A stretch of DNA of 47,408 nt from assembly GCA_038045445.1 (NCBI GenBank), contig JBBSYC010000006.1, positions 1 through 47,408 of the forward strand, read 5' to 3'. Positions 6,862 through 15,740 of this stretch are shown here, in pieces. How positions within the stretch are numbered: the stretch's first letter is position 1; each line of letters opens with the position of its first letter. The notes under the pieces were generated by a model. That model did not search any database. It was given only the letters and a program-made list of their open reading frames with translations, and was not told the origin of the DNA. This DNA comes from SICU01 sp038045445 (GTDB lineage Archaea > Nanobdellota > Nanobdellia > Pacearchaeales > GW2011-AR1). The position numbers and the translations under genes are program-made.

Positions 6862-8088
6862 GTGAAAATGGTTTCGAAGTTAGATAATATTTTTAGTTCG
6901 TATTCTAATTCAAGTGGTAGTATATTTAAGGATAGGAGTGTTTTACAGATAAATTATACTCCTGAAACAATACCTCATCGAGATAAACAGATAGAAGAAG
7001 TTGCTTCTATACTTGCTCCTGCAATTAGAGGAGAAAGAGTCAGTAACTTGTTTGTTTTTGGAAAAACGGGAAGTGGAAAGACATTATGTGTCCAATATGT
7101 GACTAAAGAGATTTTGAAGAGAGTTACTGATTCAGGAGTTAATAATTTGAAAGTTATTTATATTAATTGTAAACTCAAGAAAGTTGCTGACACAGAGTAT
7201 AGAATTCTTGCTGAAATTATTTCTTCACTTGGAGAAACGGTTCCTTCAACGGGTTTGCCTACAGATGCGGTTTATTCTAAATTTATAGAAATAATTGAAA
7301 GAAAAAAACAGCTTATACTTATAGTGATGGATGAAATAGATCAGGCGGTTAAGAAAATTTCAGATGGTTTTTTATATAATTTAACTAGACTTAACTCTGA
7401 ATTAAAAAATGCTCAGATAAGTTTGGTTGGAATAAGTAATAGTCTGACTTTTATGGATCACATAGACCCAAGAGTCAGGAGTTCTCTTGGTGAAGAAGAG
7501 CTTGTTTTTCCTCCATACAATGCATTACAATTGCAGGATATTTTAAGAGAGAGAGCTGAACAAGCCTTTGGAGATAATGTTCTTGATGAAGGGGTTTTCT
7601 CTAAATGTGCTGCTTTTGCTGCCAGGGAACATGGAGACGCAAGGAGGGCTCTTGCTTTACTAAGGGTTGCTGGTGAGCTTGCAGAAAGAGAGGGCTCAAA
7701 AAAACTTACTATGGAATTTATTGATAAAGCAAATGCAAAAATTGAGAAGGATAAGATGTTGGATATAATAGAAAATGAACCTAAGCAACATCAACTTATT
7801 CTTTACAGCATATTAAATTTAACAAATAATTTAAATAAAGAGGGAGGGGGGATATTTACAGGAAATGTTTTTAATAAATATGAGGAATTATGCCAGAAAA
7901 CTAAAGTGGAAGTTTTGACACAAAGGAGGGTTTCAGATATAATTGCAGAATTTGATATGCTTGGGCTAATCAATGTTGATGTAATAAGTAGGGGGAGAAT
8001 GGGAAGAACAAGAGAAATAAAGTTGATGATTCCTGAAAATTTAAAATTAAAGGCAAAAGAAATACTTGAAAACGCTTTAACGATATGA
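6862..8088 (+). CDS. cdc6: Orc1/Cdc6 replication initiator
   Basis: 408 residues, the usual length. AAA+ core with Walker A GKTGSGKT (67-74), Walker B LIVMDEID (D157, E158), sensor 1 near ISNS (191-194) and sensor 2 GDARRAL (258-264). The C-terminal ~100 residues form the winged helix that contacts origin DNA. It binds ORB sites, opens the AT-rich region and loads MCM. TTTAAATA at 6830-6837 suits a start at GTG 6862; ATG 6868 is preceded by GAGGTGA and remains possible. It shares ATGA with the downstream polymerase subunit gene and stands next to the putative origin it should recognise. Confidence 0.93.
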   Translation: MKMVSKLDNIFSSYSNSSGSIFKDRSVLQINYTPETIPHRDKQIEEVASILAPAIRGERVSNLFVFGKTGSGKTLCVQYVTKEILKRVTDSGVNNLKVIYINCKLKKVADTEYRILAEIISSLGETVPSTGLPTDAVYSKFIEIIERKKQLILIVMDEIDQAVKKISDGFLYNLTRLNSELKNAQISLVGISNSLTFMDHIDPRVRSSLGEEELVFPPYNALQLQDILRERAEQAFGDNVLDEGVFSKCAAFAAREHGDARRALALLRVAGELAEREGSKKLTMEFIDKANAKIEKDKMLDIIENEPKQHQLILYSILNLTNNLNKEGGGIFTGNVFNKYEELCQKTKVEVLTQRRVSDIIAEFDMLGLINVDVISRGRMGRTREIKLMIPENLKLKAKEILENALTI

Positions 8089-9683
8089 CTAATTATGGAC
8101 TCTTACAGGCAATAAAGGAAAAAGGCATATTGCTTGAAAAAGAAATTTTTGAAGCATTAAGTAAAATAGATGATTCTTTAACTGTTCGAAAGTTACTTGA
8201 TAATTTTGAAATTATTTCGGGTCAAAAAATGATTACTCGTTCTTCTCTTGTTAAAAATTGGGTCATCTCCAAAGATATAAATCAAGAGCTTGTGCAGGGA
8301 ATGCAACCTAAATTTCTTAATATCTTCGTTCAACTTGGAATACAAATCAATGTTGATAGTTCTTTTGTTAATGAACCTAAGCGTCTGAGCTTAGAAAAAA
8401 TGGAAAAGCCTGAATACACAATTCATTATACTAATACAACCTCTGATAAAAAAATAGAGGTTGCTGATTTTGTGGGACATTTTCGCGCACGTTATAAAGA
8501 GATTCAAAACATGATTTTGAGAAGAAGTGATTTGGATAATTTAATTTCTATAAATAAAATATCTGGTACTAGACAGCAGTTTGCTATAATAGGAATGGTA
8601 ACTGAAAAGAGGTTAACAAAGAATAGGAACTTGATGGTTGTGTTTGAAGATTTGACTGGCAGAACTAATGTTGTTTTTAAACTTGGAAGTAATTCTTTCA
8701 AATCTGCAGATGAACTTCAGCTCGATGAAGTTGTTGCGATACGTTGCTCTGGAAATAATGAGTTAATAATGGGTAATGAAATATTTTTTCCAGATTCTTT
8801 TGTTTTGCAAAAAACGAAGTTTGATGAAGATTGTGGTCTTGCATTCATATCAGATATTCATGTAGGAAGTAAGAAATTTTTAAGACCAGAATTTGAGAAT
8901 TTTATTCAATGGCTTGGAAGCGATGACGAACTTGCTAAAAAAATAAGGTATCTTTTTGTTGTTGGAGACTCCGTTGACGGTGTGGGAGTTTTTCCAGGTC
9001 AAGAAAGATTGTTAGAAATTAAAACATTGAAAGGACAATATGATTCTTTTGCAGAATGTTTAAAAAAAGTTCCGGAGAGAATCACAGTTTTTATGTGTCC
9101 TGGACAACATGATGCTTCAAGAGTTTTGGAACCTCAGCCCGTTCTTGATAGGACTTATGCCGAATCTTTGTATGGCATTCAAAATATCATTTTGGTTCCG
9201 AATCCTTGTCTTGTTAAATTGCATGAAAAGGGGAAGGAATTTAGAATTCAAATGTATCATGGAGCAAGCATACATGCTTTCATAAATAATATTGAAGAAT
9301 TAAGATTAATAAAAGCTCATCGTTCTCCTGCGAAAGCAGTTAAACATATGCTTAAAAGAAGGCACCTTGCTCCAAGTCACGGTATTTCTTCTTCAGTAGT
9401 TTATGTTCCTAATCCTGAAAAAGATCCTCTTGTAATCTCTGAAGTGCCAGATATTGTTTGTACAGGAGAAGTTCATAGATTAGATATAGAAAGATATAAT
9501 GGCACTTTAATAATGACTGGAAGTTGTTGGCAGGCAAGAACGGAGTTTGAAGAAAAAGTAGGAAATATTCCGGATCCGTGTAAGGTTCCTGTTTTTAACG
9601 TTAAGACTCATGAACTAAGAATACTTGATTTTAGCATTTCTGAAGAGAGGAATTTGGGGAGGGTTGAGGGTACTTCAAAATGA
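8085..9683 (+). CDS. polB: DNA polymerase D small subunit (DP1)
   Basis: 532 residues: N-terminal helical region, an OB fold at about 150-245 (QQFAIIGMVTEKRLTKNRNL, VVFEDLTGRTNVVF) and a phosphoesterase domain from about 250. Motifs are SDIH (D257, H259), GDSVDG (D295), PGQHD (339-343), YHG (H392) and GEVH (461-464). In proofreading DP1 proteins the last motifs read GNHD and GHxH, with the Asn and first His binding metal; here they are Gln341 and Glu462. The 3'-5' exonuclease may therefore be altered or weak, while the structural role with DP2 is probably kept. It is linked by 4-base overlaps to cdc6 upstream and the HD gene downstream. Confidence 0.92.
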   Translation: MTNYGLLQAIKEKGILLEKEIFEALSKIDDSLTVRKLLDNFEIISGQKMITRSSLVKNWVISKDINQELVQGMQPKFLNIFVQLGIQINVDSSFVNEPKRLSLEKMEKPEYTIHYTNTTSDKKIEVADFVGHFRARYKEIQNMILRRSDLDNLISINKISGTRQQFAIIGMVTEKRLTKNRNLMVVFEDLTGRTNVVFKLGSNSFKSADELQLDEVVAIRCSGNNELIMGNEIFFPDSFVLQKTKFDEDCGLAFISDIHVGSKKFLRPEFENFIQWLGSDDELAKKIRYLFVVGDSVDGVGVFPGQERLLEIKTLKGQYDSFAECLKKVPERITVFMCPGQHDASRVLEPQPVLDRTYAESLYGIQNIILVPNPCLVKLHEKGKEFRIQMYHGASIHAFINNIEELRLIKAHRSPAKAVKHMLKRRHLAPSHGISSSVVYVPNPEKDPLVISEVPDIVCTGEVHRLDIERYNGTLIMTGSCWQARTEFEEKVGNIPDPCKVPVFNVKTHELRILDFSISEERNLGRVEGTSK

Positions 9684-10654
9684 AAATAAATGATTGTGTT
9701 TATGGAGAATTTGAAATAACTGAAAATATTTTAATTGAATTAATTAATTGTAAAACTCTTCAAAGGTTAAAAAATATTTCTCAAATGGGAATGCCTGATG
9801 AATATTACCATAAAAAAGGATTTTCGAGATTTGAACATTCTGTTGGAGTAATGCTTCTTTTGAAGAAACTTGGAGCTTCTTTAGATGAGCAAATAGCCGG
9901 GCTTTTACATGATGTCTCACATACTGCCTTTTCTCATGTAATAGATTGGGTTTTAGGAGACCCTACAAAAGAAGATTATCAAGATAATTCTTTTTTAGAT
10001 TTCATTGAAAAATCTGAAATACCTAAAATCTTAGAAAAATATGGTTTTGATTATAGATCTCTTTGTGAACTTGAAAGGTTTTCTCTTCTTGAGAATGCTG
10101 CTCCTAACATTTGTGCCGATAGAGTTGATTATCTTTTAAGAGAAATTGTTCGTTTTGAAGAACCTAAAATATTTAGATTTATTCTAGATAGCTTAACTAG
10201 TTATAAGGGTACAATTGTCTTTAATTCAATAGATGCAGCTGAAATATTTGCATCAAATTATGCAAGATGTCAAAAAGAGCATTGGGCAGGAGAAGAAGCT
10301 AGAACGAGATACTACCTCCTTGCACAAATACTTAAACAAGCTTTAGGTATCAAATTAATTAATATTTCTGATTTTTGGAAAACAGATTATGAGGTAATAG
10401 ATATTTTACAAAACAGTAATGACTCTAAAATTTTAGATGGTTTATCTCTCTTGAAAAATGGATTTAAGATTATTAAATCTAAAAGCAATAATTCTATAAT
10501 CTTGCATAAAAAATTTAGATGTGTAAACCCTTATGTTTTGAATAACAATTCCATTATTTTACTTAGTAATCTATCTAAAAATTATAAAGAATCCTTGGAA
10601 AAACAAAAAAGGGAATCTCTTGAACCTTTATGTGTGGAGGTGGTAACAAGATGA
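9680..10654 (+). CDS. HD-domain phosphohydrolase in the replication operon
   Basis: 324 residues. Metal ligands of the HD domain are visible: H53 (RFEHSVGV), H77-D78 (GLLHDVSHTAFSH, also H81 and H86) and D147/D150 (CADRVDYLL). The order fits the SAMHD1/COG1078 group, which cleaves dNTPs or related nucleotides. It overlaps both neighbours by 4 bases and lies between the two subunits of polymerase D. Cleaning or limiting the dNTP pool at the fork is the natural inference from context; a nucleotide-second-messenger hydrolase is the alternative. The C-terminal third (about 230-324) matches nothing I recognise. Confidence 0.85.
   Translation: MKINDCVYGEFEITENILIELINCKTLQRLKNISQMGMPDEYYHKKGFSRFEHSVGVMLLLKKLGASLDEQIAGLLHDVSHTAFSHVIDWVLGDPTKEDYQDNSFLDFIEKSEIPKILEKYGFDYRSLCELERFSLLENAAPNICADRVDYLLREIVRFEEPKIFRFILDSLTSYKGTIVFNSIDAAEIFASNYARCQKEHWAGEEARTRYYLLAQILKQALGIKLINISDFWKTDYEVIDILQNSNDSKILDGLSLLKNGFKIIKSKSNNSIILHKKFRCVNPYVLNNNSIILLSNLSKNYKESLEKQKRESLEPLCVEVVTR
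10636..10642 (+). promoter_or_regulatory. Strong Shine-Dalgarno for DP2
   Basis: GGAGGTG with an 8-nt spacer to the ATG at 10651. It decides that start over the upstream ATG at 10630 and is the clearest ribosome binding site in the window. Confidence 0.8.
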
Positions 10655-13600
10655 ATATTGATCAATACTTTAAGCATATAAGTGATGAGGTAAAAAGAGC
10701 TTATGATGTTGCTGAACTTGCCAAGGCAAAGGGTTTGGACCCAATATCAAAGGTTGAAACTCCAATTGCAATATCTCTCGCTGAAAAGACTGTTGGATTG
10801 ATATCTGGGGTTTATCCTCAGTTACAAGATGTGAGAATAATAAACAGAATTATTGAACTTGAAAAGCAATATGGACAGCTTACAATGTCTGTTTGTTTAG
10901 GTATTGCGGAAGACATTGCGAAGGAAAAATATTGTAAATTTGAAAGTTTATTACAAGCAATAGATGCGGGAATACGTGTTGCTTTCTCTTACTTTACTTT
11001 GGGAGTTGTTTCTTCCCCTATTGAGGGATATACAGATCTTAAACTAAATAAAACAAGGGACGGAAAGGATTACTTTGTAGCTTACTTTTCTGGGCCTATT
11101 AGAAGTGCCGGAACAACTGCAGGTTGTGTAGCTTTAATGGTTATAGATTATCTAAGGGAACTTTTTGGTTTTGCAAAATATGATCCTACAGAAGACGAAG
11201 TTAAGAGATATGTTACTGAAAATTATGATTATCATGAGAGGGTAACTAATTTGCAGTATCTTCCTTCTGAAGAGGAGATTACCTTTTTGGCTAAAAATAT
11301 CCCCATACAGATAGCAGGGGAGCCTACAGAACAAAGAGAAGTGTATAACTATAAGGATTTACCAAGAGTTGAAACAAATCTTATTAGAGGAGGTATGTGC
11401 CTCATTTTTTCCGAGTGTCTTGCACAAAAGGCTTCTAAGGGTTATCGTCTCCTTAAAATTGCCAAAGAAAAGGGTTTTAAGTCCACGGGGTTTGATTTTC
11501 TTCAAGAGTATGTAGATGTAATTCAAAAAAAGAAGATTAAGGGTTCTGGAGAAGGAGACGGGGTTCCAACGTATATGAAAGATATTGTTGCTGGAAGACC
11601 AATTTATTCACATCCAGGAAGGTCTGGAGGATTTCGATTTAGGTATGGGAGGGCAAGGAATGCGGGGTTTTCTGCTACTTCGGTTAGCCCTGCGACAATG
11701 GCTATTTCAAGATCTTTCCTTGCAATAGGCACTCAATTAAAAATTGAAAAACCTACAAAGGGTTGTGCGATTTCCATGGTTGAAAATATAGATGGACCAA
11801 TAGTCAAGCTAAAGGATGGTTCTGTGGTCAAACCTGGGACTTTGGAGGATGCTCATAAGATTAAAAATCATGTGGAAGAGATAATTTATCTTGGAGATAT
11901 TCTTTTTCCTTTAGATGATGTAATCAACAGAAATTCTCCTTTGTTAAAACCTGGGTATGTAGAAGAATGGTGGTCTTTGCAGTTGAAAAATGCGGGAGGT
12001 TCTGTTAGAGATTTATACGAGGTCTCTTTTGATGAAGCCATAGCTCTTTCTAAAAAATATTCTATTCCTTTATATCCAAAATATATCTATTATTGGTCTC
12101 AGATAACATACTCTCAGTTTTTGGGTCTTATAGATTGGCTTGCTCATGGTAAACAAGGAGAAAAATTTGTTCTGCCTTATTCAAGGTCGGATAGAGAAAG
12201 ATTTGCTGTTGGAAAAAGAGCTCTTGAAATTATTGGTTGTTCCCACTCTGTTTTTTTAGACAATATAATCTTTAATGATTTGGATTCTAATGCTTTGCTG
12301 TATAATTTAGGAATATCTTCTTTAGATAATTTAGAAAATTCTTTTGATTTAATTATAAAAAAACTTCCTGCAGATGGGCAGGTTTTGGATGTTTTGAATA
12401 ATTTATCTTCTGTGACTATTAAAGATAAGGCTGGAGATTTTATTGGTGCAAGAATGGGCAGACCTGAAAAATCAAAACTTCGTAAACTCACTGGGAGCCC
12501 ACACGTTATTTTTCCGGTAAGTGAAGAGGGAGGAAGATTGAGAAGTGTCCAGGCTGCTGTTGAATATGGGAGTGTTAATGCTGATTTTCCTAACTATTTC
12601 TGCGGAATATGTGGGGGAGATAGTCCTTATCCGAGATGCCCTGTTTGTCAGACTTTGTGTAAGAAGAGAAGTTATTGTGTTGTTTGCAAAAAATATTCTG
12701 ACTCTTCTTGTTTGGAACATCCGGGAAAAAGTCAGCTTTTTTCAACTAGAAGAGTGGATATAAAACAACAGTTTGAACTGGCAAAGAAATTGATAGGTGC
12801 CAGAATTGACGATCTTCCGGTTGTTGTTAAGGGGGTTAGGGGTACATCAAGCGAAGAACATAATTGTGAGCATCTGGCAAAAGGATTATTGAGAGCTAAG
12901 TATAACTTGCATGTCAATAAGGACGGGACTATAAGATATGATATGACCGAAATGCCCATAAGTTATTTTAAACCAAAAGAGATAGGTACTAGTGTAACTA
13001 AATTAATAGAACTTGGATATGAAAAGGATATTAATGGAGATATCCTTAAAAATGAAAATCAGATTTTGGAAATATTCCCCCATGATATAATTTTGCCCTC
13101 ATGTCCAGAAACTCTTGATGAGAAAGCAGATGATGTTTTTTTTAATTTATCTAAGTTTATTGATGATGAACTTGAGAAACTTTATGGTCTTGATAGATTT
13201 TTTAAGTCAGTTAACAAGGATTCTTTACTTGGAACTTTGTTTGCATGCATCGCCCCCCATATATGTACAGCCACTGTTGGAAGATTAATAGGCTTTTCTA
13301 AAACTCAGGTATTCTTTGCTTCTCCTTTTATGCATGCTGCAATGAGGAGAGACTGCGATGGCGACGAGGCTGCAGTTATCTTGCTGATGGATATGCTTTT
13401 GAATTTTTCAAGAAAGTTTTTACCGTCGCATAGAGGGGGAACTCAGGATGCTCCATTAGTATTGAATGTAAAGATAAATGCTGGCGAGGTCGATGATCAA
13501 ATATTAGATTTTGTATGTGGGAATTACCCTTTGGAACTTTATGAGCTTGCAGAACAGAGAAAACATTCTTCTGAAGTAAAAGTTGAAAAGATTTCACATA

Positions 13601-14094
13601 GGCTAAAGAACAAGCAAGATACATTTACTAAACTCGGATTTACACATGATTGCGACGATATAAACAGAGCGGTGCTTAATTCTGCCTATAAAACTCTTCC
13701 AACAATGCATGATAAGGTTTCTGAACAGATGGATTTGTGCTCCAAAATAAGGGCTGTAGATACAAGCGATGTTGCTAGATTAATAATTGAAAGACATTTC
13801 ATTAGAGACATTAGGGGAAATCTTAGGAAATTTTCACAGCAGGTTTTTAGGTGTGTTGGTTGCAATGATAAATACAGAAGACCTCCTCTTGCAGGGAAAT
13901 GCACTTCTTGCGGGGGAAAAATAATATTTACAATATCTGAAGGTAGCATAATAAAATATATGGCTGCTGCATTGGATTTAGCTAGAACCTATAATGTGAG
14001 TCCTTACTTGCTTGAAAATTTGGAGATTGTTCAAAGCGATATCCATAGTATTTTTGGGAAAGAAAAAGAAAAACAGATGAAATTGAGCTTTTAG
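10651..14094 (+). CDS. polC: DNA polymerase D large (catalytic) subunit (DP2)
   Basis: 1147 residues with no intein. The N-terminal domain has the family signatures FSGPIRSAGTT and GRPIYSHPGRSGGFRFRYGRARN. Catalytic aspartates lie in DCDGDE at 901-906, followed by HRGGTQDAPLVLN. Two Cys clusters, one from C651 (CGICGG, RCPVC, YCVVC) and one at C1068/C1071/C1084/C1087, are probable zinc sites, the latter in the region that holds DP1. The last residues QMKLSF resemble a PCNA-binding PIP motif. PolD is the main replicative polymerase of most archaea outside the Crenarchaeota. The ATG overlaps the HD gene stop (ATGA) and is preceded by a strong ribosome binding site. Confidence 0.95.
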   Translation: MNIDQYFKHISDEVKRAYDVAELAKAKGLDPISKVETPIAISLAEKTVGLISGVYPQLQDVRIINRIIELEKQYGQLTMSVCLGIAEDIAKEKYCKFESLLQAIDAGIRVAFSYFTLGVVSSPIEGYTDLKLNKTRDGKDYFVAYFSGPIRSAGTTAGCVALMVIDYLRELFGFAKYDPTEDEVKRYVTENYDYHERVTNLQYLPSEEEITFLAKNIPIQIAGEPTEQREVYNYKDLPRVETNLIRGGMCLIFSECLAQKASKGYRLLKIAKEKGFKSTGFDFLQEYVDVIQKKKIKGSGEGDGVPTYMKDIVAGRPIYSHPGRSGGFRFRYGRARNAGFSATSVSPATMAISRSFLAIGTQLKIEKPTKGCAISMVENIDGPIVKLKDGSVVKPGTLEDAHKIKNHVEEIIYLGDILFPLDDVINRNSPLLKPGYVEEWWSLQLKNAGGSVRDLYEVSFDEAIALSKKYSIPLYPKYIYYWSQITYSQFLGLIDWLAHGKQGEKFVLPYSRSDRERFAVGKRALEIIGCSHSVFLDNIIFNDLDSNALLYNLGISSLDNLENSFDLIIKKLPADGQVLDVLNNLSSVTIKDKAGDFIGARMGRPEKSKLRKLTGSPHVIFPVSEEGGRLRSVQAAVEYGSVNADFPNYFCGICGGDSPYPRCPVCQTLCKKRSYCVVCKKYSDSSCLEHPGKSQLFSTRRVDIKQQFELAKKLIGARIDDLPVVVKGVRGTSSEEHNCEHLAKGLLRAKYNLHVNKDGTIRYDMTEMPISYFKPKEIGTSVTKLIELGYEKDINGDILKNENQILEIFPHDIILPSCPETLDEKADDVFFNLSKFIDDELEKLYGLDRFFKSVNKDSLLGTLFACIAPHICTATVGRLIGFSKTQVFFASPFMHAAMRRDCDGDEAAVILLMDMLLNFSRKFLPSHRGGTQDAPLVLNVKINAGEVDDQILDFVCGNYPLELYELAEQRKHSSEVKVEKISHRLKNKQDTFTKLGFTHDCDDINRAVLNSAYKTLPTMHDKVSEQMDLCSKIRAVDTSDVARLIIERHFIRDIRGNLRKFSQQVFRCVGCNDKYRRPPLAGKCTSCGGKIIFTISEGSIIKYMAAALDLARTYNVSPYLLENLEIVQSDIHSIFGKEKEKQMKLSF

Positions 14095-14099
14095 TTAGG

Positions 14100-14107
14100 T
14101 TTAAATT
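14100..14107 (+). promoter_or_regulatory. TATA box of the 14129 gene
   Basis: TTTAAATT is centred 25.5 nt before the ATG at 14129, only a few bases after the DP2 stop. It separates this gene from the replication operon. Confidence 0.55.
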
Positions 14108-14128
14108 TAACTCAGTTTTTATGTTTTT

Positions 14129-14506
14129 ATGAAGTTATGGTTTATTGTGGGAATTATCTTACTGGTTTTAGTAATAGGAGTCTGCGGATTATATTTTGTT
14201 AATCTTAATAAAATTGAATATTTCTATAATTTAGGGTATAATAATTGTATTGACGGAGCTAATTCTCAAAGAATAGAATCTGTTACAAAAGATAATGTAA
14301 ACAATCTAAAAGTTAACAACTTAAAGGAACTTTATGGAGAAGAAACAATTAATCTTTGTATTAATAAGGGTGGTTGTTTTAGTACCTGTGGGAACTCTTG
14401 TAGTTATATAAATCCAAAAGGCCTTAGTTTTATAGAAATTCTTAATTATAAATCTAAGAATTGTCTTGCTGTGTGTGAACAACAATGCTTTTACAAATTA
14501 GCTTAA
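14129..14506 (+). CDS. Small membrane-anchored Cys-rich exported protein
   Basis: 125 residues: an N-terminal hydrophobic helix (about 3-26, LWFIVGIILLVLVIGVCG) and an extracytoplasmic domain with eight further Cys, mostly in the C-terminal half (CINKGGCFSTCGNSCSY and CLAVCEQQCF), suggesting disulfides. No family is recognised. It has its own TATA box and overlaps the convergent TctA-like gene by 4 bases. Confidence 0.6.
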   Translation: MKLWFIVGIILLVLVIGVCGLYFVNLNKIEYFYNLGYNNCIDGANSQRIESVTKDNVNNLKVNNLKELYGEETINLCINKGGCFSTCGNSCSYINPKGLSFIEILNYKSKNCLAVCEQQCFYKLA

Positions 14507-15711
14507 AGGTTATTTGTCAGATATAAAATTATTGTAGGTAATAAAAGAACTCCCATCATGTTTATTCTTCTTACATTTGATAATATTGCAAATATTCCCC
14601 ATGCCGTAGAGGTTATGAAAACTAAAAATCCTAGCCAATTTGATAAGATAATTACTGCTAGGGAAAGAATTGCAAGCATACAAATTGAAACTATTCTATA
14701 GTTTAATTTTTCCATTAATTTTAAAAAAGTGTTTGTGACAATAATAGATAAGATTGATGCAATGATTATAGTAATTATTATTACAAAAATGATATTCCAC
14801 AAGTCTTTTGTTGAAATTTCTTCAATTATATTTTTTATAGCAGCTGCTGCGCCGGTTCTTGTTTTGTTTAAAGCATAAAGTGTTGCGAAACTAAGAGACA
14901 TTACAAGGATATTTATTGTTCCGAACATTATTAAGAATCCTTTTCTTGTTTGAGGAACTATTTCTGACGAGATGGTTGCTGCATGTCCAGAGCCTATTGC
15001 AGGAAGAAACGAGCAAAGGGGTGATGAAATTAGTGAACCAATAATCGATTTAAAATAATCTTTTTTAATAGAGATTATTCCTTTTATTTTTAGAGGGTCC
15101 TGTTTAGGTATTTTTATTTTTTGGGAGATGCTTATTAAGATACTAGAACCTCCGAAGAGCCCTCCTAACAATGGCAAAAGTGGATCTTTTACAGGAGAAT
15201 TTAAGGCTGTAAAACCCAATATTCCTGTCGATAAAAATACTATTAAAGCGGTCCAAATCTTATCTTCTCTAAGTATTGTATATGATGAAATGAAAATTAA
15301 TAAAAATGGAATTAGGGGGATTATTTTTTCATATATTGGTGGGATGAATTTTGTGAATAAAGGAGTAATTAAAATTATAAGGGGTATTGAGGTTATTACT
15401 CCTATTAACACCATAAGAATTGCTTCCTTTCCTTTTCCTTGTTTTAGCATTTCATGTCCTGGTAGGACTGATAGGAAAGATTCTGCATCTGTAGCTCCTG
15501 TTAATATTGAAGGGATGAAATCTAGTATGGTATGTGTTATTGCAAGTGAGACTACAAACATTATTAGAGATGTTGCTTGGATGTTTGAAAAAACTCCGAG
15601 ATTTGCTACGAGAAGAGCAGTTACAGTATTTATGTGGATTCCAGGGGTTATGCCTGTGAATGTTCCAATAACAATTCCGACTATTATTGCAAGGATTAAA
15701 TCCCAAGGCAT
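14503..15711 (-). CDS. TctA-like membrane transporter (archaeal COG1784 type)
   Basis: 402 residues, about ten membrane segments. The N-terminus contains the family signature GTFTGITPGIHINT. A second Pro/Gly-rich segment (SPLCSFLPAIGSGHAATISSE) is the repeat-related motif expected in the TctA fold. Bacterial TctA works with TctB and a periplasmic binding protein to import tricarboxylates; no such partners are encoded nearby, and archaeal members stand alone with unknown substrate. It runs antiparallel to the replication operon. Confidence 0.8.
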   Translation of the reverse strand: MPWDLILAIIVGIVIGTFTGITPGIHINTVTALLVANLGVFSNIQATSLIMFVVSLAITHTILDFIPSILTGATDAESFLSVLPGHEMLKQGKGKEAILMVLIGVITSIPLIILITPLFTKFIPPIYEKIIPLIPFLLIFISSYTILREDKIWTALIVFLSTGILGFTALNSPVKDPLLPLLGGLFGGSSILISISQKIKIPKQDPLKIKGIISIKKDYFKSIIGSLISSPLCSFLPAIGSGHAATISSEIVPQTRKGFLIMFGTINILVMSLSFATLYALNKTRTGAAAAIKNIIEEISTKDLWNIIFVIIITIIIASILSIIVTNTFLKLMEKLNYRIVSICMLAILSLAVIILSNWLGFLVFITSTAWGIFAILSNVRRINMMGVLLLPTIILYLTNNL

Positions 15712-15740
15712 ACTATCTTAAGAGTTTATAGTTTTTATTT

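Noticed and set aside
12177..13949. Minus-strand ORFs inside DP2
   Set aside because: They are shadows in antisense of a clear essential gene, without promoters.
10651..14094. Intein in DP2
   Set aside because: The coding sequence has the normal 1147-residue length and the catalytic motif is uninterrupted.
15128..15721. 197-aa plus-strand ORF opposite the TctA-like gene
   Set aside because: It is antisense to a well supported transporter; its composition is that of reversed membrane codons.
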